DNA of 64,000 nucleotides from Nocardia mikamii NBRC 108933 (GCF_001613505.1 NZ_BDCM01000004.1:124001-188000), one strand, 5' to 3'; positions 49,282 to 60,312 are shown, counted from the stretch's first letter. The notes: generated by a model from the sequence alone, not told the origin. Numbers and translations are program-made.

Positions 49282-51330
49282 TCAGCGTGAGCGCTGTTTG
49301 ATTCGGGCTGTGAGTTCTTGAACCTGGTCGTAGACCCGCCGGCGCTCGGTCATCTCCTTGCGCACCTTCTTCTCCGCGTACATGACCGTCGTGTGGTCGC
49401 GACCGAAGGCCTGGCCGATCTTCGGCAGGGAAAGGTCGGTCAGTTCCCGGCACAGGTACATCGCGATCTGGCGAGCCTGAGCCAACGGCCGGGCCTTACC
49501 CGGACCGGTCAGTTCCTCCAGCGTGGTGTTGAAGTACTCCGCGGTCACGGCCATGATCGTCGACGCCGTGATCTCGATGGTCGTGGTGTCGGGCATCAGA
49601 TCGCGCAGCACGACCTCGGCCAGCGACAGATCCAGCGGCTGGCCGTTGAGAGAGGCGAAGGCTGTCACACGGATCAGCGCGCCCTCGAGTTCGCGGATAT
49701 TGCGCTCGACCCGGCTTGCGATCAGCTCCAGCACGTCGTGCGGCACATCGAGCCGATCCATCCGCGCCTTCTTGCGCAGAATCGCGATCCGGGTCTCCAG
49801 CTCGGGCGGCTGCACATCGGTGATCAGACCCCATTCGAACCGGGTGCGCAGGCGTTCCTCCAGCGTCGCCAGCTGCTTCGGCGGGCGATCGGAGGACACC
49901 ACGATCTGCTTGTTCGCGTTGTGCAGGGTGTTGAAGGTGTGGAAGAACTCCTCCTGGATACCTTCCTTACCCTCGATGAACTGGATGTCGTCCACCAGCA
50001 GGATGTCGGTCTCGCGGTAGCGGCGTTTGAACGCCACCTTCCGGTCGTCGCGCAGGCTGTTGATGAAGTCGTTGGTGAATTCCTCGGTCGAGACGTATTT
50101 GACGCGCATCCCGGGAAACAGCCGCTGGGCATAATGCCCGGCCGCGTGCAGCAGATGCGTCTTTCCCAGACCGGATGCCCCCCAGACGAACAGCGGGTTG
50201 TACGCGCGGGCCGGCGCCTCGGCGATCGCCACCGCCGCCGCGTGCGCGAACCGGTTCGAGGCGCCGATGACGAAGGTCTCGAAGGTGTACTTCGCGTTCA
50301 AACTGGCCGACGACGTCGCGGGGGCCGGCGCCGGCGGTTCCGGCGACTTCGCGAAGTACGTCGGCCAGGAATTGCGCGCGCTCACCACCGGTTCGTCGGC
50401 GTCCTCGGCCACGCCCGGGCGCTGGCCGACCTCCGGTTCCGGCGCGAACAGCGATTCCTGTCCGGGATGTCCACCCGCCCGGGGCAGCTCCTGGTCGTGA
50501 CGCAGTGGCTCGGGCTCCCGGCGCAGCGCCTCCTGTGGATGGTGCAGTTCGTGGTCGCGGCGCAGTGAGTCCGGTTCCCGCCGCAGCGAATCCGGACCGT
50601 GCAGTCCGTCCCGGCCGGGCAGGATGTCGGCGTCCCGGCGCAGGGCGTCGGTTTCGCGCCGGAGTGAGTCCGGATCGTGGCGGAAGGCGTCGGGCTCCCG
50701 GCGCAGATCGTCGGGATCGCGACGCAGGCTGTCCGGATGCCGGACCAGCGCATCGTCGTGCAGATGTGCTTCCGAATCTCGGCGCAGCGGCGAGGACGGC
50801 CCGAGGCTGTCCGGCAATTCCCCGGCCATCGGCGCGGACGGATACTCACCCTGGGGATAGGCGGTCCGGGCCTGGTAGTCGGCTGGGGAAAGATAGCGTG
50901 GGGTGGGGAAATCGTCGGCGTCGGGATACTGCGGCGGCGCCGGGAACCCGACCGGTTCGCGGGGCTTGTCGCGCATCCGCTCGGGGCGTGAGGTGAGGCG
51001 AGCATGGCGGGCGCCGGCGCCGGGACGGTCCGGCGGCGGGTTCGCCGGCGCGGCGATCCGGACGCCGAGACCCTCCACCTGCGGGCCCAGCCGGCGGGCC
51101 AGCGACCGCAGGATCGGTTCGCGCAGATCGCGTTCGATGGCCTCCTGGGCCAGGGAAGAAGGCACCGAGAGCAGGGCAAAGCCTTGTGCGACCGTGAGCG
51201 GCTTGACCAGGCCGAGCCACGCCTTCTGGGCGTTGGTCACCGGCGGGATGGCTCCGTCGGTGGAGCCGGCGGTGAGCTCGGCGACCACTTCGGGCCAGAC
51301 CGCGGTCAACACGTTCTGCTCGTCGTCCAC
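49282..51330 (-). CDS. dnaA: DnaA replication initiator with expanded domain II
   Basis: 682 residues from GTG 51330 ([16 protein letters not shown]), preceded by GGGGAGG. Domain I occupies about 1-90. Domain II is unusually long (about 95-330) and contains tandem acidic/basic repeats of the type [14 protein letters not shown]. Domain III (AAA+) has Walker [13 protein letters not shown] and Walker [10 protein letters not shown], and domain IV ends with the DNA-binding [15 protein letters not shown]. DnaA binds DnaA boxes in the adjacent origin and opens it. A perfect E. coli-type box at 51442-51450 upstream suggests autoregulation. From memory the M. tuberculosis protein is about 507 residues, so most of the difference lies in domain II. 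Confidence 0.98.
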   Translation of the reverse strand: MDDEQNVLTAVWPEVVAELTAGSTDGAIPPVTNAQKAWLGLVKPLTVAQGFALLSVPSSLAQEAIERDLREPILRSLARRLGPQVEGLGVRIAAPANPPPDRPGAGARHARLTSRPERMRDKPREPVGFPAPPQYPDADDFPTPRYLSPADYQARTAYPQGEYPSAPMAGELPDSLGPSSPLRRDSEAHLHDDALVRHPDSLRRDPDDLRREPDAFRHDPDSLRRETDALRRDADILPGRDGLHGPDSLRREPDSLRRDHELHHPQEALRREPEPLRHDQELPRAGGHPGQESLFAPEPEVGQRPGVAEDADEPVVSARNSWPTYFAKSPEPPAPAPATSSASLNAKYTFETFVIGASNRFAHAAAVAIAEAPARAYNPLFVWGASGLGKTHLLHAAGHYAQRLFPGMRVKYVSTEEFTNDFINSLRDDRKVAFKRRYRETDILLVDDIQFIEGKEGIQEEFFHTFNTLHNANKQIVVSSDRPPKQLATLEERLRTRFEWGLITDVQPPELETRIAILRKKARMDRLDVPHDVLELIASRVERNIRELEGALIRVTAFASLNGQPLDLSLAEVVLRDLMPDTTTIEITASTIMAVTAEYFNTTLEELTGPGKARPLAQARQIAMYLCRELTDLSLPKIGQAFGRDHTTVMYAEKKVRKEMTERRRVYDQVQELTARIKQRSR
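50490..50790 (-). repeat. Charged tandem repeat tract in dnaA domain II
   Basis: About 100 codons (DnaA residues about 182-280) encode 7-8-residue units with the pattern x-L-R-R-[DE]-P-[DE], such as [20 protein letters not shown]. The DNA is correspondingly repetitive. Confidence 0.82.
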
Positions 51331-51441
51331 GTAGTATTTCCTCCCCGGAGCAACTCGACAGGAGCTCCAACGGTCGGCGACCACTGACATGCCTGGCCGT
51401 CAGCCATACGAATATGCCACTCCAGGGGTCTTTCCACACAA

Positions 51442-51450
51442 TTATCCACA
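51442..51450 (+). promoter_or_regulatory. Consensus DnaA box upstream of dnaA
   Basis: TTATCCACA matches the E. coli consensus exactly. It is flanked by TTTCCACAC and TGTGGAGA, forming a small cluster 112 bp upstream of the dnaA start. Likely role: DnaA autoregulation or an auxiliary origin element. Confidence 0.75.
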
Positions 51451-51691
51451 GATGTGGAGAACTGGGATGATACGTGGCTCGCTGCAACAACCCCCCGGTC
51501 AGCGCCTGGACCTGCGCTTCTGCAGCTATCTTCTAGCTATGAATCGTAGTGGGTCTACGGTTGCTGTGACAAGGGTGGTTCACGAGTGCGCCGTCCACAC
51601 GGCGCGTCGCGGCAGCGCGGTGAGTCGCAGGGGTGAACGGCTATCGCCGGGCCCGGATTCAGTGGCGGGCGTCTCATGAGGGACCCCGAGT

Positions 51692-51720
51692 TTGACCCTC
51701 TCCTGGCTGATCAGTACCCT
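51692..51720 (+). promoter_or_regulatory. Promoter of rpmH-rnpA-yidD-yidC
   Basis: TTGACC (51692-51697) and TACCCT (51715-51720) are spaced 17 bp, a good housekeeping sigma-70-type promoter. It predicts a leader of about 170 nt before rpmH. Confidence 0.75.
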
Positions 51721-51899
51721 CGTACAGTCACCCGTTGACGCGGTGTTGGCTGCCTGCTGCCCGGTCGAATCACCGACCCAGCGGGACCACCACGCAATGG
51801 GCGTTGTGCCGATGAAGACCAGTTTCATCGCGACCACATACGTTTCACCGAACAACTTCGGGCGCCGCCTGGCGCCCACCAACTCGAGGAGTGTTGACC

Positions 51900-52043
51900 G
51901 TGGCCAAGGGCAAGCGGACGTTCCAGCCGAACAACCGTCGTCGTGCGCGGGTCCACGGCTTCCGCCTCCGGATGCGCACCCGTGCCGGGCGCGCGATCGT
52001 GTCGGCGCGCCGTCGCAAGGGCCGCGCTTCTCTGACGGCCTGA
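51900..52043 (+). CDS. rpmH: Ribosomal protein bL34
   Basis: 47 residues starting at GTG 51900 ([20 protein letters not shown] and ending GRASLTA), the standard highly basic bL34 with the [10 protein letters not shown] core. It is part of the large ribosomal subunit. GAGGAG precedes the start by nine bases. rnpA follows 85 bp downstream, as in nearly all bacteria. Confidence 0.97.
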   Translation: MAKGKRTFQPNNRRRARVHGFRLRMRTRAGRAIVSARRRKGRASLTA

Positions 52044-52128
52044 TCGCACGGCATCGGCATCGCCGCCATGCCTGACTCGTCGATCGTCTCGCTGCCTCCG
52101 TTCACCCGTTACGTGCTCGGACACTCGG

Positions 52129-52569
52129 GTGTTGCCTGAGCCGTACCGGCTGCATCATCGTGCCGACTTCTCCCGGACGGTGCGACGTGGCCGACGAGTC
52201 GGGAGACGGGACATCGTCGTGCATGTGGTGGTGCCGTCGGCGTCGGCGGATTTCAGATCCGACGATGCCGGGAGGTCCGACGATGCGGCGGCGCGATCGC
52301 TCGCACGCTTCGGTGGTCCTCGTTTCGGATTGATCGTCAGCAAGGCGGTGGGCACCGCGGTGGTACGACACCGCGTCGCCCGCCGCCTGCGTCATATCTG
52401 TGCCGGGGTCGTCGCCGATCTTCCGGCGGAGGCCGATGTCGTGATCCGCGCCCTCCCCGGCGCCGCGACCGCGCCGGCGGCGGAGCTGGATCAGCAATTG
52501 CGTTCCGCGCTGCGGAAAATGTCCTTCGATCTCACCGCCGCGCGGGTGGCTTCGAGTGATGCGTCATGA
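52129..52569 (+). CDS. rnpA: Ribonuclease P protein component
   Basis: 146 residues from GTG 52129 (MLPEPYRLHHRADFS); TTG 52132 is also possible. The RNase P signature FGLIVSKAVGTAVVRHRVAR (about 65-84) is intact. An Asp/Ala-rich insert of about 20 residues (near 38-58) makes it longer than the usual 120 or so. It binds the catalytic RNA and helps process tRNA 5' ends. It overlaps yidD by four bases. Confidence 0.95.
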   Translation: MLPEPYRLHHRADFSRTVRRGRRVGRRDIVVHVVVPSASADFRSDDAGRSDDAAARSLARFGGPRFGLIVSKAVGTAVVRHRVARRLRHICAGVVADLPAEADVVIRALPGAATAPAAELDQQLRSALRKMSFDLTAARVASSDAS

Positions 52570-52931
52570 ACCGCCTGCGCGTGGTGACGCGGCTTCCGGC
52601 GAATCTCGTGATCTTTCTGATCGAGCTGTACCGGACGTACGTCTCCCCCACCCGCATGCCGGTGTGCCGATTCACCCCGACCTGTAGTGAGTACGCGGTG
52701 ACGGCTCTGCGTACCCGCGGGCTGTTCGTCGGTCTCGGATTGACGGCCGTGCGTCTGGCCAAATGTGCGCCCTGGCACCCTGGTGGGTGGGACCCGGTTC
52801 CGGAACGGAAACGGGCTGCTGCCGAAGCGGCTCACGAGACGAGCCGGGCCCACGACGAGGCGGCTGAACACAAGTCTTGTAAAGGGTCGCCGCGCGCGGT
52901 GACCGGCGACACGACCGACGGGAGTGCATAG
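52566..52931 (+). CDS. yidD: YidD membrane protein insertion efficiency factor
   Basis: 121 residues. The conserved core [20 protein letters not shown] and [10 protein letters not shown], ending in [13 protein letters not shown], contains the family's cysteines. YidD assists YidC-dependent membrane insertion. The start overlaps rnpA (ATGA), and the 3' end overlaps or abuts the yidC start region. The C-terminal 35 residues are a charged tail. Confidence 0.94.
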   Translation: MNRLRVVTRLPANLVIFLIELYRTYVSPTRMPVCRFTPTCSEYAVTALRTRGLFVGLGLTAVRLAKCAPWHPGGWDPVPERKRAAAEAAHETSRAHDEAAEHKSCKGSPRAVTGDTTDGSA

Positions 52932-52935
52932 AGCC

Positions 52936-54090
52936 GTGCTCGACTTCATCTATTATCCGGTGTCCTGGATCCTTTGGTTCTGGCACCGGATCTTCGGGTT
53001 CGTTTTCGGACTCGGAGATTTCGACAAGGGCGCCAGCAACGGGTTCGCCTGGGCGCTGGCAGTGGTGTTCCTGGTGTTCACCCTGCGCTTGGTGCTGTAC
53101 AAGCCCTTCGTCAAACAGGTGCGCACCACGCGGCAGATGCAGGAACTGCAGCCGCAGATCAAGGAACTGCAGCGCAAGTACAAGAACGACCGCCAGAAGA
53201 TGGCCGTCGAGATGCAGAAGCTGCAGAAGGAACACGGCTTCAACCCGCTGATGGGCTGTCTGCCGGTGCTGGCTCAAGTGCCGGTGTTCATCGGTCTGTA
53301 CCACGTGCTGCGGTCGTTCAACCGCACCGGTAGTGGTATCGGCCAGCTGCACATGACGCCCGAGCAGAACGCGATGACGCCGAACTACGTGTTCAGCGCG
53401 CACGATGTGCAGTCGTTCCTGAGCGCCCGTATCTTCGGTGCGCCGATCTCCGCCGCGATCACCTCCCCCAAGGCGACCCTGGACGCGTACGCGGATTACG
53501 GCGGCATCCCGCACGTGTGGAATATGGTCGTCGTCGCGGTTCCGCTGATGATCGTCGCCGGCCTCGCGACCCACTTCAACGCCCGCGCCTCGGTGGCGCG
53601 CCAGAGTGCGGAGGCGGCGGCGAATCCGCAAGCCGCGCTGATGAACAAGTTGGCGCTGTGGGTCTTCCCGCTCGGTGTCGTCGTCGGTGGCCCCTTCCTG
53701 CCCATCGCGATCCTGCTCTACTGGGTCGCCAACAACATCTGGACCTACGGGCAGCAGCATCTGGTCTTCGGGCGCATCGACAAGGAAGAGCAGCAGAAGA
53801 AGGAAGAGGCGATCGAGCGGAAGGCGCAGAACGCGCCGAAGCCCGGCGCCAAGCCGACCGCGAAGAAGAAATCCGGCGCCGCCGAGACGTCGGCCGCCGA
53901 CGCGGACAAGCCCGCGGCCGCGACCAACGGCACCGCCGCCTCGACGACTTCGGACTCCACGAGTTCGAGTTCTTCGGCCAAGGCCGGTTCGGCCTCCGGC
54001 AAGTCGGGCTCGTCGGGTAAGTCACCCGGGCCGGGTAATCGCAAGCGATCCGGCAACAGAGGTCGAGCGAATCAGAAGCGACGTCGCTAG
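52936..54090 (+). CDS. yidC: YidC membrane protein insertase
   Basis: 384 residues from GTG 52936 ([16 protein letters not shown]), with GGGAG twelve bases upstream. Five transmembrane helices with the YidC/Oxa1 signature [20 protein letters not shown] near 100-120, and [20 protein letters not shown] near 260-280. A long Lys/Ala/Ser-rich tail (about 290-384, ending [11 protein letters not shown]) resembles the ribosome-contacting tail of Gram-positive YidC. It inserts membrane proteins with or without SecYEG. Confidence 0.96.
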   Translation: MLDFIYYPVSWILWFWHRIFGFVFGLGDFDKGASNGFAWALAVVFLVFTLRLVLYKPFVKQVRTTRQMQELQPQIKELQRKYKNDRQKMAVEMQKLQKEHGFNPLMGCLPVLAQVPVFIGLYHVLRSFNRTGSGIGQLHMTPEQNAMTPNYVFSAHDVQSFLSARIFGAPISAAITSPKATLDAYADYGGIPHVWNMVVVAVPLMIVAGLATHFNARASVARQSAEAAANPQAALMNKLALWVFPLGVVVGGPFLPIAILLYWVANNIWTYGQQHLVFGRIDKEEQQKKEEAIERKAQNAPKPGAKPTAKKKSGAAETSAADADKPAAATNGTAASTTSDSTSSSSSAKAGSASGKSGSSGKSPGPGNRKRSGNRGRANQKRRR

Positions 54091-54133
54091 CGGATCCGAT
54101 ACGACGGATGATTCAGATTGAAGGAAACGACAT

Positions 54134-54706
54134 ATGACTGTTGAGACCGATGGAGGGGACGCCACTGTGGCCCTCGGTGTGCAGGATGATGCGGCGGCGG
54201 TGGACGACCGCGACGAGGCGACCGAACCGGACCCGACTGATGCCGAAGAGGCGTTGATCGAAGAAGGTGAGATCGCGGGCGACTATCTGGAACAGCTGCT
54301 GGACGTCCTCGACTTCGACGGCGATATCGATCTGGATGTCGAGGGCGACCGTGCGGTCGTGAGCATCGACGGCGGGCGGGATCTGTCGAAGCTCGTCGGT
54401 CGGCGCGGTGAGGTTCTGGACGCGCTGCAGGAGTTGACCCGGCTGGCCGTGCAGCAGGCGACCGGTGTGCGCAGCCGCCTGATGCTCGATGTCGCCGGGT
54501 GGCGGGCGAAGCGCCGCGAGGAGCTGAGCGCGCTCGGAACCGATGCGGCGCGGCGCGTGGCGGAATCGGGTAAGCCCGAATCGCTGGCGGCGATGACTCC
54601 GTTCGAGCGCAAGATCGTTCACGACGCCGTGGCGGCCGTGGACGGTGTAGCGAGCGAGAGTGAAGGTGTCGAGCCCAACCGGCACGTGGTCGTGATCCCG
54701 GCCTGA
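54134..54706 (+). CDS. jag: Jag/KhpB RNA-binding protein (KH and R3H domains)
   Basis: 190 residues. An acidic N-terminus (about 1-45) precedes a KH-II-like domain with SIDGGRDLSKLVGRRGEVLD (about 77-96) and an R3H domain (about 125-190; MTPFERKIVHDAVAAVDGV, ending RHVVVIPA). Jag/KhpB proteins bind RNA and influence cell elongation and division; the gene follows yidC almost universally. An intrinsic terminator follows. Confidence 0.93.
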   Translation: MTVETDGGDATVALGVQDDAAAVDDRDEATEPDPTDAEEALIEEGEIAGDYLEQLLDVLDFDGDIDLDVEGDRAVVSIDGGRDLSKLVGRRGEVLDALQELTRLAVQQATGVRSRLMLDVAGWRAKRREELSALGTDAARRVAESGKPESLAAMTPFERKIVHDAVAAVDGVASESEGVEPNRHVVVIPA

Positions 54707-54724
54707 GAATGTCGAATGGGTAAG

Positions 54725-54759
54725 GTAGGGCCCCCGGTTCATCGGACCGGGGGCCCTAC
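54725..54759 (+). terminator. Terminator after jag
   Basis: A perfect 14-bp stem GTAGGGCCCCCGGT / ACCGGGGGCCCTAC with a 7-nt loop is followed by TCTTTGTG. It closes the rpmH-jag transcription unit before rsmG. Confidence 0.8.
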
Positions 54760-54792
54760 TCTTTGTGTTGAGTGACCTCTTTGTGTTTAGTG
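54759..54792. repeat. 16-bp direct repeat upstream of rsmG
   Basis: CTCTTTGTGTTGAGTG (54759-54774) is repeated as CTCTTTGTGTTTAGTG (54777-54792), 15 of 16 identical, between the jag terminator and the rsmG start. It is probably a local duplication. Confidence 0.7.
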
Positions 54793-54821
54793 GCGTTGAT
54801 GGATTTCGACGGTCCGGAAGG

Positions 54822-55568
54822 ATGTTTCACGTGGAACGAGGCGCGGGTGCGACACCTCAGCACTCCCCCGGCGGTGACTCCGTCGATCTGACGCCGCCCG
54901 CAGTGGCGGCCGAGGTATTCGGCGATCGCCTTCCGCTGGCCGAGCAGTACTGCGCCGCGCTGGCGACCGCGGGCGTCGAACGCGGTCTGATCGGACCGCG
55001 AGAGGTGCCGCGACTCTGGGATCGCCACATCCTCAACTGCGCCGTGCTGGGCGAGTTGATTCCCCTCGGAGCCTCCGTTGTCGATATCGGTAGCGGCGCC
55101 GGACTTCCCGGAATTCCGCTCGGTATCGCGCGGCCGGATCTGCGCATCACACTCGTCGAGCCGTTGCTGCGGCGCACCAAGTTCCTGGCGGAGTTCGTCG
55201 AATCGGCGGGACTCGAGATCACCGTGGTCCGCGGTCGTGCCGAACAGCCGGACGTCCGGAAGGAGGCGGGCGGCGCGGATTACGTGACTTCTCGTGCGGT
55301 CGCTCCGCTCGGGAAATTGGCGAAATGGTCCCTGCCGCTGATTCACGAGCACGGCCATATGTTGGCGCTCAAGGGATCCAGCGTCGCCGAGGAGCTCGAG
55401 CGCGATCGGGTGGAACTGGCGCGGGCCGGCGCCGGCCACGCGAGGATCCTCGAATGCGGCGTCGGCATCGTGACACCACCGACCGTGGTGCTCAGTGTGG
55501 AGCGTGTCCCGCGCGCGGAGAAGCGGGCGAACAAGGAAGCGAATCGACGCGCCCGGCGCGCACAGTAA
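54822..55568 (+). CDS. rsmG: 16S rRNA (guanine527-N7)-methyltransferase RsmG
   Basis: 248 residues from ATG 54822 ([14 protein letters not shown]), preceded by GGAAGG. The Rossmann-type SAM-binding motif [17 protein letters not shown] (about 86-102) and the downstream [14 protein letters not shown] are standard for RsmG/GidB, which methylates G527 of 16S rRNA; its loss gives low-level streptomycin resistance. Codons 1-6 overlap a parS sequence, so the N-terminal residues FHVE are dictated by the centromere site. Confidence 0.96.
   Translation: MFHVERGAGATPQHSPGGDSVDLTPPAVAAEVFGDRLPLAEQYCAALATAGVERGLIGPREVPRLWDRHILNCAVLGELIPLGASVVDIGSGAGLPGIPLGIARPDLRITLVEPLLRRTKFLAEFVESAGLEITVVRGRAEQPDVRKEAGGADYVTSRAVAPLGKLAKWSLPLIHEHGHMLALKGSSVAEELERDRVELARAGAGHARILECGVGIVTPPTVVLSVERVPRAEKRANKEANRRARRAQ
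54824..54837. other. parS centromere site within the rsmG start
   Basis: GTTTCACGTGGAAC, identical to the 24-kb site, overlaps the rsmG initiation codon by one base. It lies near parA/parB and about 5.6 kb from the dnaA-dnaN spacer. Confidence 0.92.
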
Positions 55569-55576
55569 CTTTCGTT

Positions 55577-55590
55577 GTTTCATGTGAAAC
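55577..55590. other. parS-like sequence (one central mismatch)
   Basis: GTTTCATGTGAAAC differs from the consensus at one central base (CATGTG for CACGTG), but its flanks extend the symmetry (TTG...CAA). It lies between rsmG and parA and could be a weak ParB site. Confidence 0.55.
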
Positions 55591-55820
55591 AACGCCCGCG
55601 AAGCCGCATGTGACGCTCGCGGCGAGTCATTCCGCGCGTGTCGCATAGTGATTGCCGCGGTTCAACTTCCGTATTCTGGCCGGTGCTGGCAAGCTAGTTG
55701 TCGTCGAGCGTGAGCGCGCGGTTTCGCGGTTCCCGGCAGCTCCGCGTTCTGCTTGTTCGAGCCATGCGGCGCCGGTGCTGCCTGGGCACGTGTCTGAAGT
55801 TCTCGGGGTTAGGAGCCTGT

Positions 55821-56876
<1,056 letters not shown>

Positions 56877-56880
56877 GCCG

Positions 56881-57882
56881 ATGAGTCAGGCGAAGAAGGG
56901 TGGCTTGGGGCGCGGGCTGGCCGCGTTGATTCCGACCGGTCCTGCCGATGTGCAGGGACTCGGAAGTGCGGCAGCCAATGCGGTGATCGGACTCGATCCG
57001 ATTGGCCCGCATCCCGCGTCGGCCTATCTGCATCGTGTTCCCGATGCAGCCGAGGAGTCGAGCGCCGGAGCGGTATATCGGGAGATTCGGCCGGATCAGA
57101 TCGAGCGCAATCCGAAGCAGCCGCGGCAGGTCTTCGAAGAGGATGCGCTCGCCGAACTCGTCCATTCGGTGCGGGAATTCGGCCTCATGCAGCCGATCGT
57201 GGTGCGGGTGCTGGAGTCCTCCCCCGCTCCGCGCTATCAGCTGGTGATGGGTGAACGGCGATGGCGAGCCTGCCAGGAAGCCGGCCTGGAGACCATCCCG
57301 GCGATCGTGCGCGAGACCACCGACGACGCCATGCTGCGCGATGCGCTGCTGGAGAACATCCACCGGGTGCAGCTGAATCCGCTCGAAGAGGCGGCGGCCT
57401 ATCAGCAGCTGCTGGAGGAATTCGGCGTCACCCACGAGGAACTGGCGAACCGAATCGGCCGATCCCGACCGGTCGTCACGAATATGATTCGCCTGTTGAA
57501 GTTGCCGATTCCGGTGCAGCGACGAGTCGCGGCCGGCGTGCTCTCCGCCGGACATGCTCGCGCCCTGCTCGGGTTGGAAGCGGGCGCCGAGGCGCAGGAG
57601 CGGTTGGCCGAACGTATCGTCGCCGAGGGGTTGTCGGTTCGTGCGACCGAGGAGGCCGTCACTCTCGCGAACCGCTACCCCGAAGACGAAGTGAAGCCGA
57701 CGCCCAAGCGGAGGCAGATTTACGCACCGGGGTTGGACAAGGTCGCCGAGCGATTGGCCAATTCGTTCGACACCAGGGTGACGGTGAGTATGGGCAAGAA
57801 GAAGGGCAAGATCGTTGTCGAGTTCGGTTCGGTCGACGATCTGGAGCGCATTGTCGGGCTGATGGAGCAACAACAGCTCTGA
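56881..57882 (+). CDS. parB: ParB chromosome-partitioning protein
   Basis: 333 residues from ATG 56881 ([18 protein letters not shown]). The N-terminal [11 protein letters not shown] is the ParA-interacting segment. The CTP-binding ParB/Srx domain follows, with [20 protein letters not shown] and [13 protein letters not shown], and then the helix-turn-helix ([21 protein letters not shown], about 190-215) and C-terminal dimerisation region. It loads on the parS sites listed here and spreads as a CTP-dependent clamp to build the segregation complex near the origin. Confidence 0.97.
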   Translation: MSQAKKGGLGRGLAALIPTGPADVQGLGSAAANAVIGLDPIGPHPASAYLHRVPDAAEESSAGAVYREIRPDQIERNPKQPRQVFEEDALAELVHSVREFGLMQPIVVRVLESSPAPRYQLVMGERRWRACQEAGLETIPAIVRETTDDAMLRDALLENIHRVQLNPLEEAAAYQQLLEEFGVTHEELANRIGRSRPVVTNMIRLLKLPIPVQRRVAAGVLSAGHARALLGLEAGAEAQERLAERIVAEGLSVRATEEAVTLANRYPEDEVKPTPKRRQIYAPGLDKVAERLANSFDTRVTVSMGKKKGKIVVEFGSVDDLERIVGLMEQQQL

Positions 57883-58032
57883 CGAGACAGACCCCTGGGG
57901 TTCGGCGAGAAACGTCACTGTGACACCGCTGTTTTTCGCGCCGATCCGAATGTGCCGCGATCGATAAGGGATGGGAAATGAGGCGTTCGCTTTGATCGCA
58001 TATTCTTGCTGGCGAGAAGATGTTGATGCGGC

Positions 58033-58815
58033 GTGAGCATAGATGAATCGGAAAGCTGGAGGCTGAGCAGAGCGGTGTCGACCAGCGTGACCGCACTAAC
58101 CCTCGGCGGACTGGACAAACTTCCGGCACATGCGCGGCGATGCGTGTTCTGGGAGATCGACCCGGCCGTGGCGGCAGATTCCCGAGAATTCAGCGACCCC
58201 GTCTTCGAAAAAGAGGCGTGGTTGTCGACGGTGATGCTCGAATGGGGATCCTGCGGGCAGATCGCTGTGGTCGACGGTCAGCCGGCCGGGTGTGCGCTGT
58301 ATTCGCCGCCCAGTGTGGTTCCGCGCGCGGCATTGTTCCCCACCTCCCCCGTGAGCCCGGACGCGGTCCTACTGACCACGCTGCGGTCCGAACCACCGCA
58401 CAATGACGGAGATATTGCCCATCGGCTGATTCAGGCCGTCGTCGGCGATCTGATGCGCCGAGGTGTGCGGGCGATCGAAGCCTTCGGGATTCGCACCGAT
58501 CCGGCCGCGACCGCGCTGCCGGCCCGCGGAGTGCGGTCCATGTTCTTCATGGAGCGCATCGACTCGCCGGGCCACGGTATCGCCTCCGCCCCGCGGCAGA
58601 AGGCCAACGACGCCTGCTCCCCCGAAAGCTGCATGATCGATGCGGACTTCCTCGAGGACGTCGGATTCTCGGTGGTGGCACAACATCACCGATTCCCGCG
58701 CCTGCGGCTGGAACTCGACAGCGATCATCTGTGGAAGGAAGACGTCGAGCGCGCTCTGGACCAGCTGCTGGCCGCCGCCGCCATGCAGGACCAGCCGAGC
58801 GTTCCCTGCCACTGA
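58033..58815 (+). CDS. GNAT-like protein downstream of parB
   Basis: 260 residues from GTG 58033. A GNAT-type core is suggested by AVVDGQPAGCALYSPP (about 77-92), AHRLIQAVVGDLMRRGVRAI and EDVGFSVVAQHHRFPRLRLE near 212-231. The orthologue next to parAB and cwlM in mycobacteria is a conserved hypothetical. The acetyl-CoA loop is not sharply recognisable, so catalytic activity is uncertain. A terminator shared with cwlM follows. Confidence 0.75.
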   Translation: MSIDESESWRLSRAVSTSVTALTLGGLDKLPAHARRCVFWEIDPAVAADSREFSDPVFEKEAWLSTVMLEWGSCGQIAVVDGQPAGCALYSPPSVVPRAALFPTSPVSPDAVLLTTLRSEPPHNDGDIAHRLIQAVVGDLMRRGVRAIEAFGIRTDPAATALPARGVRSMFFMERIDSPGHGIASAPRQKANDACSPESCMIDADFLEDVGFSVVAQHHRFPRLRLELDSDHLWKEDVERALDQLLAAAAMQDQPSVPCH

Positions 58816-58822
58816 CAGGAAA

Positions 58823-58863
58823 AGGAAGGCGCCCCCGGAATCGAATTCCGGGGGCGCCTTCCT
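58823..58863. terminator. Bidirectional terminator between the GNAT gene and cwlM
   Basis: Perfect 19-bp arms (AGGAAGGCGCCCCCGGAAT and its complement) flank a CGA loop exactly between two convergent genes. Short A/T-rich flanks on either side are weak, but the stem is very stable. Confidence 0.75.
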
Positions 58864-58877
58864 GTGCTATTCGGGAC

Positions 58878-60074
58878 CTACATCCGGTCGGCCGCGGCCA
58901 ATTCCTCGGCCAACAGCTCGGCGAAGGTATAAGTGCCGGTGGGCTGATCGTCCTGGCCGAGCAGATACAGCCGCTTGACCGAGATCAGAATGGCCTCCGC
59001 GATCACATCGCGCATCCGGGGATTGGTCAATACCGAGGCGTCGTAATCATTTGTCAGGTATCCGATATCGACCTGGACGGTCGGCATCTTCGTCAGTCGC
59101 AGCAGGTCCCAGGTGCGGGCGTGGGTGCGGCAGTCCTGCAACGAGGTTCGCGCCACGATCTCGCGCTGGATGAACCCCGCCAGCACCTGGCCGATCATCG
59201 ACACCGAACCGTGCGAATTCCCGAAGTGGAAACTGGCCACGCCGCCCGCGGACGAACTGAGATTCGCCGCACAGCGCAGCGAGATCATCAGATCCGCGTC
59301 GAAGGTGTTCGAGGTCTCGGCGCGTTCGGCGTCGGTCGGGTTGGCGCCCCACGGGCGGGACAGGAACGTCTCCATGCCGGTTGCGGCCATCCGACCCTCC
59401 AGGCGGCTCGCCAGATCCCAGAGGATCTCCGACTCGTACACGTCGCCGAATTCCGTCGGAACGGCCAAACCCTTGTCCTCGCCGCCCATCCCGGGGTCGA
59501 TGACGATGCGTTTCCCCGTCAGCTGCGGGCCGGCCCGGTGAACGACCTCCTCCTCGGCGATGCGATGCGGATTGCCGCCGGTGACCCGCGCGCCGAGCAG
59601 TTCCAGCGAACGCAGAGTGTCCGGACCACAGATGCCGTCGGCGGACAGGCCGATCTCACGCTGGAAGGCGGTGAGCGCATCGTGGGTGTGCGGCCCGAAA
59701 TAGCCGTCGATGCGATGGACGTAGAAGCCCAGATCCTGCAGGCGGCGTTGCAGAGTGGCGACGTCGTCGCCGTACAGCGGTGCCGAGAGTTGATAGATCA
59801 GGGTGCGAGCGCCGAGGCGATAGGAGGCTTCCTTCAGCGCGCGATATGTGGCGGGCCCGACGACGCCGTCGACCAACAGGCCGCGCTGCTGCTGGAAAGC
59901 GCGTACGGCCGAATCGACTTCACGATCGAAGACGGCGTCGGAGTCCTTCCAGTACTCCCCCTGTCCACCGGACCGGTCGGTCCCGTGCGGGTGTGGATGG
60001 AATCCGAGACTTGCCAGGGTGCTCCGGACCTCAGCGACGGCTGGACCAGTATCGCCGTGACGAAGTCGGTGCAT
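58878..60074 (-). CDS. cwlM: CwlM: amidase-fold regulator of peptidoglycan synthesis (apparent pseudoenzyme)
   Basis: 398 residues from ATG 60074 (MHRLRHGDTGPAVAEV). Two peptidoglycan-binding domains (about 5-78 and 88-155) precede an amidase_3 fold (about 178-375). Zinc-site residues are replaced: the first His in the usual DPGHGG reads IDPGMGG, and the later His motif reads SLRCAAN; the terminal acidic position is DIGYLTN. There is no signal peptide. In mycobacteria CwlM is cytoplasmic, is phosphorylated by PknB and then activates MurA, rather than cleaving peptidoglycan. The degenerate site here agrees with that role. trxA lies upstream on the same strand. Confidence 0.93.
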   Translation of the reverse strand: MHRLRHGDTGPAVAEVRSTLASLGFHPHPHGTDRSGGQGEYWKDSDAVFDREVDSAVRAFQQQRGLLVDGVVGPATYRALKEASYRLGARTLIYQLSAPLYGDDVATLQRRLQDLGFYVHRIDGYFGPHTHDALTAFQREIGLSADGICGPDTLRSLELLGARVTGGNPHRIAEEEVVHRAGPQLTGKRIVIDPGMGGEDKGLAVPTEFGDVYESEILWDLASRLEGRMAATGMETFLSRPWGANPTDAERAETSNTFDADLMISLRCAANLSSSAGGVASFHFGNSHGSVSMIGQVLAGFIQREIVARTSLQDCRTHARTWDLLRLTKMPTVQVDIGYLTNDYDASVLTNPRMRDVIAEAILISVKRLYLLGQDDQPTGTYTFAELLAEELAAADRM

Positions 60075-60252
60075 GCGTGAGAGCCCTTTCCTTCCGCCAA
60101 CCCGGGTACCCACTTATGCGATGGCACACACCCTCGCACGACCGGAGCGTCGGTCGATTGTCTCAGACCCGAGCCGTATTTCGGCAATTCTCCGGGTGCC
60201 GAAATAGTACACAGCCATCGGGTCCCGGAGTGCCTCCTGGTGAAACCGGAGC

Positions 60253-60299
60253 GGGGCCCCGAGCCGGGCACGCTCGCGACGTACCCGGACCCGGGGCCT
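60253..60299 (-). terminator. Imperfect GC-rich hairpin after trxA
   Basis: GGGCCCCGAGCCGGG on one side pairs imperfectly with CCCGGACCCGGGGCC on the other, 14 bp beyond the trxA stop codon. There is no T-run. Confidence 0.4.
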
Positions 60300-60312
60300 C
60301 GACCGGGAGAAC

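Larger units (their letters stand above)
51331..51899. other. 569-bp divergent dnaA-rpmH regulatory region
   Basis: No gene is supported. It holds the promoters of dnaA (minus) and rpmH (plus), a perfect DnaA box at 51442-51450 next to two further TCCACA/TGTGGA motifs, and the rpmH promoter described separately. Confidence 0.8.
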
